From positions 248,001-312,000 of the forward strand of contig NZ_FOMQ01000003.1 of the NCBI RefSeq assembly GCF_900112675.1: a stretch of 64,000 nt of DNA. Direction: 5' to 3'. Positions within the stretch are counted from its first letter, which is position 1; every line of letters starts with the position of its first letter. The notes under the pieces were generated by a model that was given only the letters and a program-made list of their open reading frames with translations, did no database searches and was not told where the DNA came from. The translations under genes and the position numbers were made by a program. Below are positions 25,747-34,106 of this stretch, one piece after another. The DNA is from Paracidovorax konjaci. Its GTDB lineage: Bacteria > Pseudomonadota > Gammaproteobacteria > Burkholderiales > Burkholderiaceae_C.

Positions 25747-27126
25747 ATGCCTTCGTCCGATTCCCCCGCCGCCGCACTGTGGCGCCTGGCCGGCCTGCCC
25801 GGGCAGGCGCTCGAATGGCTCGACCTGCCCGGGCGCGACCCGGTGTTCCCGTCGTCGTTCGCGGTGGGCACCGCGGCGCAGTCCTCCATCGCCGCCGCGG
25901 CATTGGCCGCCTGCGAGCTGGGGCACGTGCGCGGCGGCGAGCGCCAGCGCGTATCGGTCGATGCGCTGCATGCCGCCGTGGAGTGTTCGGGCTGGTTCGC
26001 GCTGGACGGCGTGGCGCCCGACCCGTGGGACACGTTTTCGGGCCTCTACCGCTGCGCGGACGGCCACGTCCGGGTGCACGCCAACTTCGCCCACCACCGG
26101 GACGGCGCGCTGCGGCTGCTGGGCCTGCCGCCGGAAACCGCCACGCGGGCCGACGCGGAGCGGGCGATGGCCGGCTGGGGCGCACTGGATTTCGAGACCG
26201 CCGCCGCCGAACGCGGGCTGGTGGCCACCGCGCTGCGCACCTTCGCCGGGTGGGATGCCACGCCCCAGGCCCAGGCCATCGCCGCGCAGCCGGTGATGGC
26301 GATCGAACGCATCGGCGATGCGCCGCCCCTGGCACTGCCGCCGCTGGTGGGCGGCGCGCGGCCGCTGGCGGGCGTGCGCGTGCTGGACCTGACCCGCGTG
26401 CTCGCCGGCCCGGTCGCCGGGCGCGCGCTGGCCGCGCTGGGCGCGGACACGGTGCTCGTCAATGCTCCGCACCTGCCCAACATCGACGCGATCGCGGACA
26501 CGAGCCGCGGCAAGCGTTCGGCGCACGCCGACCTGCGCACGCCCGAGGGGCGCGAAGCGCTCTGGCAGGCGGTGGACGGCGCGCACGTGTTCTCGCAGGG
26601 CTACCGGCCCGGCGGCCTGGGCGCGCTCGGGTTTTCGCCGCAGGCGCTGGCCGGGCGGCGGCCGGGCATCGTCTGCGTGTCGCTCACGGCCTACGGCACG
26701 CAAGGACCATGGGCCGGCCGCCGGGGCTTCGATTCGCTGGTGCAGACGGCCATGGGCTTCAACCACGCCGAGGGCGAGGCCGACGGCCGCGGCCGGCCGC
26801 GCCCGCTGCCGATGCAGATCCTCGACCAGGCCAGCGGCTGGCTCATGGCCTTCGGCGCGGCGGCCGCGCTGCGCCGCCAGCAGCAGGAGGGCGGCAGCTG
26901 GCATGTGCAGGTGTCGCTCGCGCAGACGGGGCATTGGCTGCGCGGCCTGGGCCGCGTGCCGGGCGGGCTGCAGGCCGCGAAGCCGGATTTCGGCCCCTAC
27001 CTCGAAGAAACGGATTCGGGTTTCGGCCGGCTGCGGGCCGTGCGCCCCAGCGCCGTGCTGGAACGCACGCCGGCGCGCTACGAAAGGCGCTCGGAGCCGC
27101 CGGGCAGCTCGCCGCTGCGCTGGTGA
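25747..27126 (+). CDS. CaiB/BaiF (family III) CoA-transferase-like protein
   Basis: Family III CoA-transferases move CoA between carboxylic acids. The diagnostic N-terminal motif of the family, LAGVRVLDLTRVLAGPVAGR, appears here only at about residue 205, followed by DTSRGKRSAHADLRTPEGRE and VSLTAYGTQGPWAGRRGFDSL. The first 200 residues resemble the distal part of the fold (VFPSSFAVGTAAQSSIAAAA), so the 459-residue protein looks permuted or bipartite relative to ordinary members of about 400. ATG 25747 follows GGGAG at 7 bases. The 3' end overlaps the convergent HAD gene by 49 bp. The substrate cannot be inferred. Confidence 0.82.
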   Translation: MPSSDSPAAALWRLAGLPGQALEWLDLPGRDPVFPSSFAVGTAAQSSIAAAALAACELGHVRGGERQRVSVDALHAAVECSGWFALDGVAPDPWDTFSGLYRCADGHVRVHANFAHHRDGALRLLGLPPETATRADAERAMAGWGALDFETAAAERGLVATALRTFAGWDATPQAQAIAAQPVMAIERIGDAPPLALPPLVGGARPLAGVRVLDLTRVLAGPVAGRALAALGADTVLVNAPHLPNIDAIADTSRGKRSAHADLRTPEGREALWQAVDGAHVFSQGYRPGGLGALGFSPQALAGRRPGIVCVSLTAYGTQGPWAGRRGFDSLVQTAMGFNHAEGEADGRGRPRPLPMQILDQASGWLMAFGAAAALRRQQQEGGSWHVQVSLAQTGHWLRGLGRVPGGLQAAKPDFGPYLEETDSGFGRLRAVRPSAVLERTPARYERRSEPPGSSPLRW

Positions 27127-27833
27127 GCGGTGCCCAGCGCGGGCGTGAGCAGGCGGCACAGGCCGGTGAGGTCTTCGACGGCGTCCGGCGCCGCGCCCTC
27201 GTGCGGCCAGACACCCGCGCCCCGGTTGATCCACACGGCCTGCATGCCCGCCTGCATCGCGCCGTGGGCGTCGAGCGTGGCGTCGTCGCCCACGTGGAGC
27301 ACCGCCTCGGGCGGCACGCCCAGTTGCTCCGCCGCCGCGTGGAAGATGCGCGGGTCGGGCTTGGCGATGCCGAATTCACGCGCCGTCACGCTGCCCTGGA
27401 AATAGCCGTCGATGCCGATGATCCGCAGGTTGGCGTTGCCGTTGGTGAGGGCCAGCACGGGATAGCGCTCGGCCAGGAATTCGAGCGCGGCGATGGCGTC
27501 GTCGTACAGATCCACGCGCTGGCGCTCGGCGAAGAACACATCGAACGCGCCATCGGTGAGGGATTCGTCCTCGCCCGCGCGGCGCAGCGCGGTGCGGATG
27601 CTCTCGCGGCGCAGCGCGCTCAGATCGTGCGACAGATGGGCATGCGCCTGGACCACCTCGGCGCGGATCACGGCGTCGGACTGCGGATCGGCCAGCAGCG
27701 CGGCGGCGGCCGGCGCATGCGGAGCGAGCCAGTCGTTCATCACCTGGCGGGCCCGGTGGATGGTGGGCCACACCGGCCAGAGGGTATCGTCGAGATCGAG
27801 GGTCACGGCACGGATGCGGGCGGTATCGAGCAT
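27078..27833 (-). CDS. HAD-superfamily hydrolase
   Basis: A 251-residue phosphatase-like protein. Motif I is LDLDDTLWPV with the nucleophile Asp, motif II LALTNGN, motif III the Lys of GIAKPDPRIF, and motif IV VGDDATLDAHGA. The cap domain lies between motifs I and II, as in subfamily I members such as phosphoglycolate phosphatase and YjjG-type nucleotidases. The substrate is unknown. It overlaps the convergent CoA-transferase end. Confidence 0.88.
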   Translation of the reverse strand: MLDTARIRAVTLDLDDTLWPVWPTIHRARQVMNDWLAPHAPAAAALLADPQSDAVIRAEVVQAHAHLSHDLSALRRESIRTALRRAGEDESLTDGAFDVFFAERQRVDLYDDAIAALEFLAERYPVLALTNGNANLRIIGIDGYFQGSVTAREFGIAKPDPRIFHAAAEQLGVPPEAVLHVGDDATLDAHGAMQAGMQAVWINRGAGVWPHEGAAPDAVEDLTGLCRLLTPALGTAHQRSGELPGGSERLS

Positions 27834-28011
27834 GGTGGCCGAGAATAGCGCAATCGTTTGTCACAATGCCCGGCTGAAGCGCGGCGCGATAAATAGCCGT
27901 CTGATTCTGAGATAAACCTGCGCTACTGCGTTTTCACACTGTGCAACATAATTGCAGGCAGCACAGCCATTCTCTATAGATGCGTGGCGGGAACATAATG
28001 GGAGGAAGGAA

Positions 28012-28815
28012 GTGACCGAATCGAACGTGACCCGGACCCACTCTTCGAGCTGCGATCTGGCAGGCACGGTTCCACATGGTTTTGTAACCGTTTCAATTCA
28101 AACGTATTACTCCATACAGCACGTTCAGGCAGCAGCATTGTTCACCCGGAATATCCGTAGCTTAGAGAGCAATCTGAAGGGTGCCCCGTGGAGTGAAGAG
28201 GACAGAGTTGCTGGACTAGCTTATGTTGCTGCAGCACTGTTTTCTGCTGTGGCTTTTTTGGAAGCGCTTGCGAGCGAACTCTATGCAGATGCCATGGTGC
28301 CCCACGCTGGGCATTTGAAGCACCTAAGTGCAGGCGCGATCGCAGCTGTCGCTGCTGCAGCCGAGAATAAGCAACTCCAACGATCGCCCATCACCGCGAA
28401 ATTCGACGCCTTGCTTCTCGCAGCAGGCAGAGACAGGTTAGACAAAGGAGCCACGATTTGCCAAGACGTTGAGCTTGTGATTGATCTCCGCAACGAACTC
28501 ACCCACTACAAAGCTGCGTTTTTCGATATGGGAACTACAGGAATGAACCGTATGGGTGCATTCGTAGACGGAAAGCTCAAGCGGGCAATTTCCAGAAAGT
28601 TTCTCCCTCGAGATGACTCCACAAGTCAGGCTAACTCATGGATGGGAGCCGGATGTTGCCAATGGGCCACGAAGGCGGTAGTCGCATATGCCGAAGCGGT
28701 TTCATCCGCGTTGGGGATGCGACCTCTTCATGACCACGTTCGGAAAGCTCTGAGTCTTGAGGAAAACTCTGGTGATGTCTCGGGCGATCTATCAAGCCTC
28801 ACCCTCGACAAATAG
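28012..28815 (+). CDS. Hypothetical protein with HEPN-like R-x4-H motif
   Basis: A 267-residue protein of unknown function in an AT-richer accessory patch. GTG 28012 is chosen because it follows GGAGGAAGGA; the frame opens at 27952 without such a signal. The region around residues 60-95 (AGLAYVAAALFSAVAFLEALASELYAD) and the later LVIDLRNELTHYK resemble the two conserved helices of HEPN-fold proteins, where R-x4-6-H is the RNase motif; this is motif-level inference only. Codon use is visibly less GC-rich than in the flanking HAD and hemH genes, suggesting horizontal acquisition. Its end overlaps the convergent phage-type ORF by 24 bp. Confidence 0.65.
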   Translation: MTESNVTRTHSSSCDLAGTVPHGFVTVSIQTYYSIQHVQAAALFTRNIRSLESNLKGAPWSEEDRVAGLAYVAAALFSAVAFLEALASELYADAMVPHAGHLKHLSAGAIAAVAAAAENKQLQRSPITAKFDALLLAAGRDRLDKGATICQDVELVIDLRNELTHYKAAFFDMGTTGMNRMGAFVDGKLKRAISRKFLPRDDSTSQANSWMGAGCCQWATKAVVAYAEAVSSALGMRPLHDHVRKALSLEENSGDVSGDLSSLTLDK

Positions 28816-29013
28816 AAGTGACGGCGCTATTTCCTTAATCACGCCATGGCGCACAAAAACCCGGCTCCCCACCTGGGCGTCCCCACGCGCCTGCAGCAGG
28901 CCCCCGCCAGGCAACGCCACGGTAGCCACGCCCGCTACGACGGTTGTGACATCGCCCACCTGCAGCAGACGAACCGACATCAGATCCACGAACTGTCGGT
29001 AGGCGTTACGCAT
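28792..29013 (-). CDS. Phage-type small protein (decayed tail module)
   Basis: A 73-residue ORF starting MRNAYRQFVDL, with VTTVVAGVATVALPGGGLLQARGDAQVG and VFVRHGVIKE, a small OB/beta-barrel-like pattern I associate with proteins next to tail genes of Mu/B3-like siphophages. Its ATG overlaps the stop of the upstream pseudogene, a phage-style arrangement. Since the upstream gene is broken it is probably a leftover rather than a working gene. Confidence 0.5.
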   Translation of the reverse strand: MRNAYRQFVDLMSVRLLQVGDVTTVVAGVATVALPGGGLLQARGDAQVGSRVFVRHGVIKEIAPSLLFVEGEA

Positions 29014-29552
29014 GGGTTTCAACCGCAATGGTTTGGCACAGGCTCGGACGGCTCCATTCGATGGACGTGCTGCGCACTATGCCCATCACCGTCTGGGCAT
29101 CCCGAAAGCGCACGAACTGACCCGGCACGATCACGCCAGTTTCGGGCAACACCTGCATCCGCAGGGTCACGTGCTACTGGCGGCGGGTGTCCGACAGCTC
29201 GGCGATGCCCCACGCGCGGTGGACGTCGGCGTGGGTGATCAGAGCGTGGGTGACCTGGGGCGCCAGCATGTTGCCGGCGGTACCGGCGCGGCTGAAAGGC
29301 CCGGACACCCCCGCGCTCATGCCCCCGAGAAACACCCGGTTGTAGCCCGGGCGATCCACATATTCGGTGCCGACCACCTCGGCGGCGGCGCCCAGGATCT
29401 CGAAGTCCGGCGTGATGCCGCCCCAAGCCTAGGGTGCTGACGCGTAGCGTAGGAGCACGCGCAGCACCGGATCCGTGACGTGCGGCTGTGGCGATGTCGT
29501 TGATCGCTTCGATGTAAGTGCCCTGCAGCGCCAGGCGCCCACCGGCACCAAA
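29006..29552 (-). pseudogene. Frameshifted remnant of a phage tail protein gene
   Basis: Three reading frames on the minus strand join into one protein: GRLALQGTYIEAINDIAT, then TDPVLRVLLRYASAP, then GGITPDFEILGAAAEVVGTEY...LSDTRRQ. An in-frame TAG follows, after which VTLRMQVLPETGVIVPGQFV continues to a TAA at 29006. So there are at least two frameshifts and one nonsense mutation. The 5' end is missing where the IS end abuts at 29553. The phage assignment rests on recognised style and gene order, not on a search. Confidence 0.6.
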
Positions 29553-29679
29553 TGACCTGCACCCTTCCTGCCGTACCAAGGTGAAGTAGCAAGGAGTCCG
29601 CTCATCAGGATGACGGACATGAGGAAGAGCAAATTCACCGAGGAACAGATCATCGGGTTCCTGAAGCAGGCCGAGGGTG
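29553..29679 (+). mobile_element. Truncated left end of an IS3-family element (orfA fragment)
   Basis: From about 29553 (TGACCTGCACCC) the sequence looks like the terminal region of an IS3-family element, and ATG 29619 opens MRKSKFTEEQIIGFLKQAEG, the typical N-terminus of IS3-family OrfA. Homology stops after about 20 codons and the frame then runs into unrelated sequence and stops at 29717. The rest of the transposase and the other end are absent. Confidence 0.75.
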
Positions 29680-29713
29680 ACACAATTTTCAATTTCATCC
29701 CTATCTCCTTTAA

Positions 29714-30247
29714 ATGAAGCCGCACTCGCTAGACCTTGATGACTACCAAGACATGGTTGCGATGTTCCATAGCGAGAGCCAGAGAGGCGCGGCAGTGCTC
29801 GCTGGAAGCTACTTAGAAAACTTTCTGGGCACCTATCTGGAGTCTCGGATGGTTGACAAATCCATGAGTGACAAGATTTTTGGAGCCAGCGGTCCTCTGT
29901 CCTCGTTTTCTCAGCGCATCGACTTCGCACACGCATTTGGTTTTCTACAACCCAAAGTTTGTCGCCAACTCCACCTCGTAAGAAAAATACGGAACCACTT
30001 TGCTCACCATCCAAAAGAGGCGTCGTTCAGCGCCAGCCCTGCCAAAGACTGGGTTACTAACTTGGCTGCAAATCCGCCACGTGATTCTGAAAGCGCCGGT
30101 CTCTTTGCCCCAGACGATGGAAGGCTGATCTACTTGATCACTGTCGGAATGCTCTTCATCGAGATGCAACGCCTCCTCGTCACAGGAAAAGGTGTGCCAC
30201 TCGATGAGGGCGCGGAGCCATCAGCCGACCGTCCTGTCGTTTCCTGA
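29714..30247 (+). CDS. MltR-like (mannitol repressor family) protein, HEPN-like
   Basis: A 177-residue protein resembling MltR: GAAVLAGSYLENFLGTYLES, GPLSSFSQRIDFAHAFGFL and VRKIRNHFAHHP are the family blocks. The last contains R-x4-H (RNHFAH), in line with the view that MltR is a HEPN-fold derivative. No mannitol genes are nearby, so the name should not be read as a function. There is no good Shine-Dalgarno before ATG 29714, whose upstream bases belong to a minus-strand gene start cut by the IS fragment, so expression is uncertain. Composition is AT-richer than hemH. Confidence 0.75.
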   Translation: MKPHSLDLDDYQDMVAMFHSESQRGAAVLAGSYLENFLGTYLESRMVDKSMSDKIFGASGPLSSFSQRIDFAHAFGFLQPKVCRQLHLVRKIRNHFAHHPKEASFSASPAKDWVTNLAANPPRDSESAGLFAPDDGRLIYLITVGMLFIEMQRLLVTGKGVPLDEGAEPSADRPVVS

Positions 30248-30399
30248 CACAAAACATCTTTTCCTAAATTCACGACGTTTCATCCCACTTAAGCCCGGCA
30301 AATCTCGATTTATCGCACCTCTCTCGTTTCCCTTATCTCACTCCCGTTCACCCGGCGCGCCCACCCGGCCGCCGTGCCCACCCCTCAACGACCGACCCG

Positions 30400-31455
30400 A
30401 TGCCGTCCATGCCCGCGCCCGCCGCCGCCCATCCGCCGACCGCCTCCCGCACCGCGGTGCTCCTGTGCAACCTGGGCACGCCCGAGGCGCCCACCGCGCC
30501 TGCGCTGCGGCGCTACCTGGGGCAGTTCCTGGCCGACCCGCGCATCGTGGAGATCCCGCGCGCCGTGTGGCTGCCGATCCTGCACGGCATCATCCTGCGC
30601 ATCCGCCCCGCCAAGTCGGCCGCCAAGTACGCCAGCATCTGGATGCCCGAGGGCTCGCCGCTCGCCGTCTGGACCGAGCGGCAGGCCACGCTGCTGCGCG
30701 GCTGGCTGGGCGAGGCGGGCCTGCGCGTGCAGGTGCGCCACGCCATGCGCTACGGGCAGCCCGCCATCGCCGCGCAGCTCGAGGAGCTCCAGGCGAGCGG
30801 CGTGGACCGCGTGCTGGTGCTGCCGCTCTACCCGCAGTATTCGGGCACCACCACGGCCAGCGTGGTGGACGACGTCTGCGCCTACGCCACCCGCACGCGC
30901 CGGCTGCCGGAGCTGCGCTTCGTCAACAGCTACCACGACGACCCGGGCTACATCGGCGCGCTGGCGCAGAGCGTGCGCGCGCACTGGCAGCGCGAGGGCG
31001 GGCCGGCCGAACTGCTGGTGATGAGCTTCCACGGCATCCCAGAGCGCGCGGTGCGCCTGGGCGATCCCTACCAGCAGGAGTGCCTGGCCACGGCCTCGCT
31101 GCTGGCCCAGGCCCTGGGCCTGCCGCCCGAACGCTACCGGGTGACCTTCCAGTCGCGCTTCGGCAAGGCGAAATGGCTGGAACCCTATACCGAGCCCTCG
31201 CTGATCGCCCTGGCGCAGCAGGGCACGCGCAGTGTCGATGTCATGTGCCCCGGCTTCACCAGCGACTGCCTCGAAACGCTGGAGGAAATCAACCAGGAGG
31301 CGCGCGAGGCGTTCCTGCACGCGGGCGGGACGGACTTCCGCTACATCCCGTGCCTGAATGGCGACGGCGCCTGGATCACCGCGCTCAGCCGGATCGCGCA
31401 GCAGCACCTCGCGGGCTGGGAGAGCGGCCCGGCGCGCGTGCCTGCGGCCGCCTGA
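30400..31455 (+). CDS. hemH: Ferrochelatase
   Basis: Inserts ferrous iron into protoporphyrin IX, the last step of heme synthesis. The 351-residue protein shows LLCNLGTPEAPT at the start, VLPLYPQYSGTTTAS, the catalytic H211 in LVMSFHGIPERAV, FQSRFGKAKWLEPYT and CPGFTSDCLETLEE. ATG 30400 (MPSMPAP) gives the usual length; a second ATG lies 9 bp downstream and no clear ribosome-binding site separates the options. The next gene, a sensor kinase, begins 24 bp after the stop, so co-transcription is likely. Confidence 0.97.
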   Translation: MPSMPAPAAAHPPTASRTAVLLCNLGTPEAPTAPALRRYLGQFLADPRIVEIPRAVWLPILHGIILRIRPAKSAAKYASIWMPEGSPLAVWTERQATLLRGWLGEAGLRVQVRHAMRYGQPAIAAQLEELQASGVDRVLVLPLYPQYSGTTTASVVDDVCAYATRTRRLPELRFVNSYHDDPGYIGALAQSVRAHWQREGGPAELLVMSFHGIPERAVRLGDPYQQECLATASLLAQALGLPPERYRVTFQSRFGKAKWLEPYTEPSLIALAQQGTRSVDVMCPGFTSDCLETLEEINQEAREAFLHAGGTDFRYIPCLNGDGAWITALSRIAQQHLAGWESGPARVPAAA

Positions 31456-31479
31456 CGCGCGCACCGGCCGGACCGTCCC

Positions 31480-33159
31480 ATGTTCCGCATCCGCCTTTCC
31501 CTGGCCTTTGCCGCGCTGGTCGCGCTGGTGTGCATGCAGGCCGCCTTCGTCTACTGGGGCGCCAACCGCGTCTACAACTTCACGCAGCACAGCCGGCTCG
31601 CGAGCGACATCCTCACCGAGCTGAACGAACTCGCCGCCAACAAGCAGCGCCTGCGCGTCTGGGCCTCGCAGCGGCTCATGAACGTCGATGCCTCGGTGGA
31701 GGTGCGCGATGGGCTGCTCGCGAGCATGAAGAAGAACGCGGCCCAGCTGCGCCAGCTCACCGAGCGCGACACCGCCCTCTGGGCCGAAATGGCCGAGGAG
31801 GAAGGCATCGCCACGCCGCCCGAGGTGCCCGAGCTGAACGCCGCGGCGCGGCTGTTCGACACCAACATCGCGGCCGTGCAGGCGCGCCTCGTGCTGCTGC
31901 AGCCCCTGCAGCCGGGCGCGGAGTTCGCGTCGGTGTGGCACGAGCTCAACCAGGTGTTCGACCTGGCCGACGGCCGCGACCTGCGCGAACTGCTGGGCGG
32001 CGCGATCGAGCGCCAGCGCCGCGCGGTGCCCATGGCGCGCGCGGACACCGAGCGCGGCCTGCGCGAGCTGCGCACCCAGGCGGTGGCCATGGCCATCCTG
32101 ACGCTGGCCACCGCCATCGTGCTGGCAGCCCACCTCACGCGCCGCCTGCAGCGCCCGCTGGACCGCCTGCTGGCCGGCACGCGCGCGCTGCAGGCCGGCG
32201 CGCTCGACCACCGCGTGGAAACGGGCTCGCGCGACGAGTTCGACCGCGTGGCCGAACACTTCAATGCCATGGCGGCCGAACTGCAGGAGCACCGCCGCAT
32301 GGCCGATGCCGCGCGCCGCCGGCTGGAAGATGCCGTCGAGGCCCGCACCGCCGAACTGCGCACGGCCCACGAAGCGCTGCAGCGCAGCGACGAGCGCCGC
32401 CGCCAGCTGTTCGCCGACCTGAGCCACGAACTGCGTACGCCCGCCACCGCCATCCGCGGCGAGGCCGAGATCGCGCTGCGCGGCGGCGACCGCCCGCCCG
32501 CCGAGTACAGGCAGACCCTGGTGCGCATCGTGGGCGCCGTGGAGCAGCTCACCGGCGTGGTGGAAGACCTGATGCTCGTGGCGCGCGCCGAGGCCGACCA
32601 GCTCGTCGTGCGGCCCGCCCGCATGTGCCTGGGCGCCCTGCTGCGCGACGCGGCCGAACAGGCGGAAGCGCTGGGCGCGCTGCACGGCGTGCACGTGCGG
32701 CTGGAATCCGCCCTTTCGCCGGACGGCGCCGCGCCCACGGACGACGGCCTGAGCGAGGTGCCCCTGCTGCACGCGGATGCCGAGCGGTTGCGGCAGGCGC
32801 TCATGATCGTGCTGGACAACGCCGTGCGCTACTCGCATGCCGGGGGCACCGTGCGCCTGGGCTGGCAGGTGGCCGCCGACGGCGGCATCGACATCGAGGT
32901 GCGCGACGAAGGCATCGGCATCGACGCGGAGGAACTGCCGCTCGTGTTCCAGCGCTTCATGCGTGGCAGCCGTGCGCGGGCGCACCGTGCGGACGGCACC
33001 GGCATCGGCCTGTCTATCGCCCGATCCATCGTCGAAGCGCACCAGGGCAACGTTGCCATCGAGAGCGCGCAGCCCGGGGGCACCCGGGTGCGCCTGCACC
33101 TGCCCCCTGCCTGCGTGGTCCCCGCCGGCGCGCAGGCGCCTGAAGGATTCCAGCCATGA
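31480..33159 (+). CDS. Sensor histidine kinase (HAMP-HisKA-HATPase)
   Basis: Membrane histidine kinase of 559 residues. A first membrane segment at residues 4-25, a periplasmic helical domain of about 180 residues and a second segment (AILTLATAIVLAAHL) are followed by a HAMP linker, a coiled coil, the HisKA box ADLSHELRTPATAIRG with H316, and a HATPase domain (DNAVRYSHAGG, DEGIGID, GTGIGLSIAR). The cognate regulator follows 61 bp later. The signal is unknown; proximity to hemH does not prove a heme signal. Confidence 0.93.
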   Translation: MFRIRLSLAFAALVALVCMQAAFVYWGANRVYNFTQHSRLASDILTELNELAANKQRLRVWASQRLMNVDASVEVRDGLLASMKKNAAQLRQLTERDTALWAEMAEEEGIATPPEVPELNAAARLFDTNIAAVQARLVLLQPLQPGAEFASVWHELNQVFDLADGRDLRELLGGAIERQRRAVPMARADTERGLRELRTQAVAMAILTLATAIVLAAHLTRRLQRPLDRLLAGTRALQAGALDHRVETGSRDEFDRVAEHFNAMAAELQEHRRMADAARRRLEDAVEARTAELRTAHEALQRSDERRRQLFADLSHELRTPATAIRGEAEIALRGGDRPPAEYRQTLVRIVGAVEQLTGVVEDLMLVARAEADQLVVRPARMCLGALLRDAAEQAEALGALHGVHVRLESALSPDGAAPTDDGLSEVPLLHADAERLRQALMIVLDNAVRYSHAGGTVRLGWQVAADGGIDIEVRDEGIGIDAEELPLVFQRFMRGSRARAHRADGTGIGLSIARSIVEAHQGNVAIESAQPGGTRVRLHLPPACVVPAGAQAPEGFQP

Positions 33160-33220
33160 ACCAGACACCCCCCCGCTCCTTCCCGTACCGCACAGGCGGC
33201 GGCCGCAGGGAGGCCGCGCG

Positions 33221-33913
33221 ATGAGCCAGTCCCCGATCCTGATCGTGGAAGACGATCCGCGCGTCTCCGACTTCCTGCAGCGCGGCCTGCGCGCGGAGGG
33301 CTACGGCGTACAACTCGCGCGCACCGGCACCGAGGGCCTGGCGCTCGCGCGCACCGGCGAACACGGGCTGCTGATCCTCGACGTGATGCTCCCGGGCATG
33401 ACGGGGCTCGATCTCTGCCAGTCGCTGCGGGCCGAAGGGCTGCAGGTGCCGGTGCTGATGCTCACCGCGCTCAGCACCATCGAGGACAAGGTGAACGGCC
33501 TGAAGCTCGGCGCGGACGACTACCTCACCAAGCCCTTCGCCTTCGAGGAATTGCTGGCGCGCATCGAGGCACTGCTGCGGCGCGGCCGCGAGCAGCGGCC
33601 CAAGGCCACCGCGCTGCAGGTGGCCGACCTGGTGCTGGACCTCGAACGCATGCAGGCCAGCCGCGCGGGCAAGCCCATCGCCCTCACCGCCAAGGAGCTG
33701 GCCTTCCTGGAACTGCTCATGAGCGCGCCAGGCCGGCTGTGCAGCCGCGAGCGCATCCTCTCCAACGTGTGGGGCGTGCACGAGGACCCGCTCACCAACG
33801 TGGTGGACGTGTACGTGCGCCGCCTGCGCGCCAAGATCGACGACGGCCACCCGGTCGCCCTGCTGAAGACCGTGCGCGGGCTGGGCTACCGCCTGGACGA
33901 CAGCGTGGCGTGA
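33221..33913 (+). CDS. OmpR/PhoB-family response regulator
   Basis: A 230-residue transcription factor: receiver domain with phospho-acceptor D54 (LLILDVMLPG), acidic pair near EDD, conserved T and K (LMLTALS, LTKPFAF), then a winged-helix DNA-binding domain (LTAKELAFLELLMS ... VVDVYVRRLRAKID). ATG 33221 follows GGGAGG. It is paired with the upstream kinase. A phased array of TTCAT half-sites starts 47 bp after its stop and is a natural candidate for its binding site. Confidence 0.94.
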   Translation: MSQSPILIVEDDPRVSDFLQRGLRAEGYGVQLARTGTEGLALARTGEHGLLILDVMLPGMTGLDLCQSLRAEGLQVPVLMLTALSTIEDKVNGLKLGADDYLTKPFAFEELLARIEALLRRGREQRPKATALQVADLVLDLERMQASRAGKPIALTAKELAFLELLMSAPGRLCSRERILSNVWGVHEDPLTNVVDVYVRRLRAKIDDGHPVALLKTVRGLGYRLDDSVA

Positions 33914-33959
33914 CGGGGTGTGTCTGGGGGAGCCGGGGCAGTGCGCGGCCCCGGGCGCA

Positions 33960-34021
33960 TTCATCCTGCGTTCATGAAGCCGTCAGCGGACCTTCATCGC
34001 GCAGCCACGCCTGCGTTCATG
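33960..34021 (+). promoter_or_regulatory. Helically phased TTCAT direct-repeat array, putative operator
   Basis: TTCATC (33960), TTCATG (33971), GTCAGC (33982, degenerate) and TTCATC (33993) lie at exact 11-bp intervals, and TTCATG recurs at 34016. Within it CCTGCGTTCATG is repeated perfectly at 33965 and 34010. Tandem half-sites at 11 bp are the hallmark of OmpR/PhoB-family binding sites. The array lies between the response regulator gene and a small secreted protein gene, which it probably controls. Confidence 0.6.
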
Positions 34022-34106
34022 CGAGCGCCGAACAATGAAGTCCTGCCCCGATGAAAAGGCAGCACCGCAGACAACGGTGATTTGTTCGACTCTCCAAGGA
34101 ACCCTC

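Noticed and set aside
29714-30247. Role of the MltR-like protein in mannitol operon repression
   Set aside because: No mannitol transport or dehydrogenase genes are nearby; only family resemblance is supported.
30192-33168. 983-aa plus-strand and 927-aa minus-strand frames over hemH and the sensor kinase
   Set aside because: They are shadows of two clearly recognised genes.
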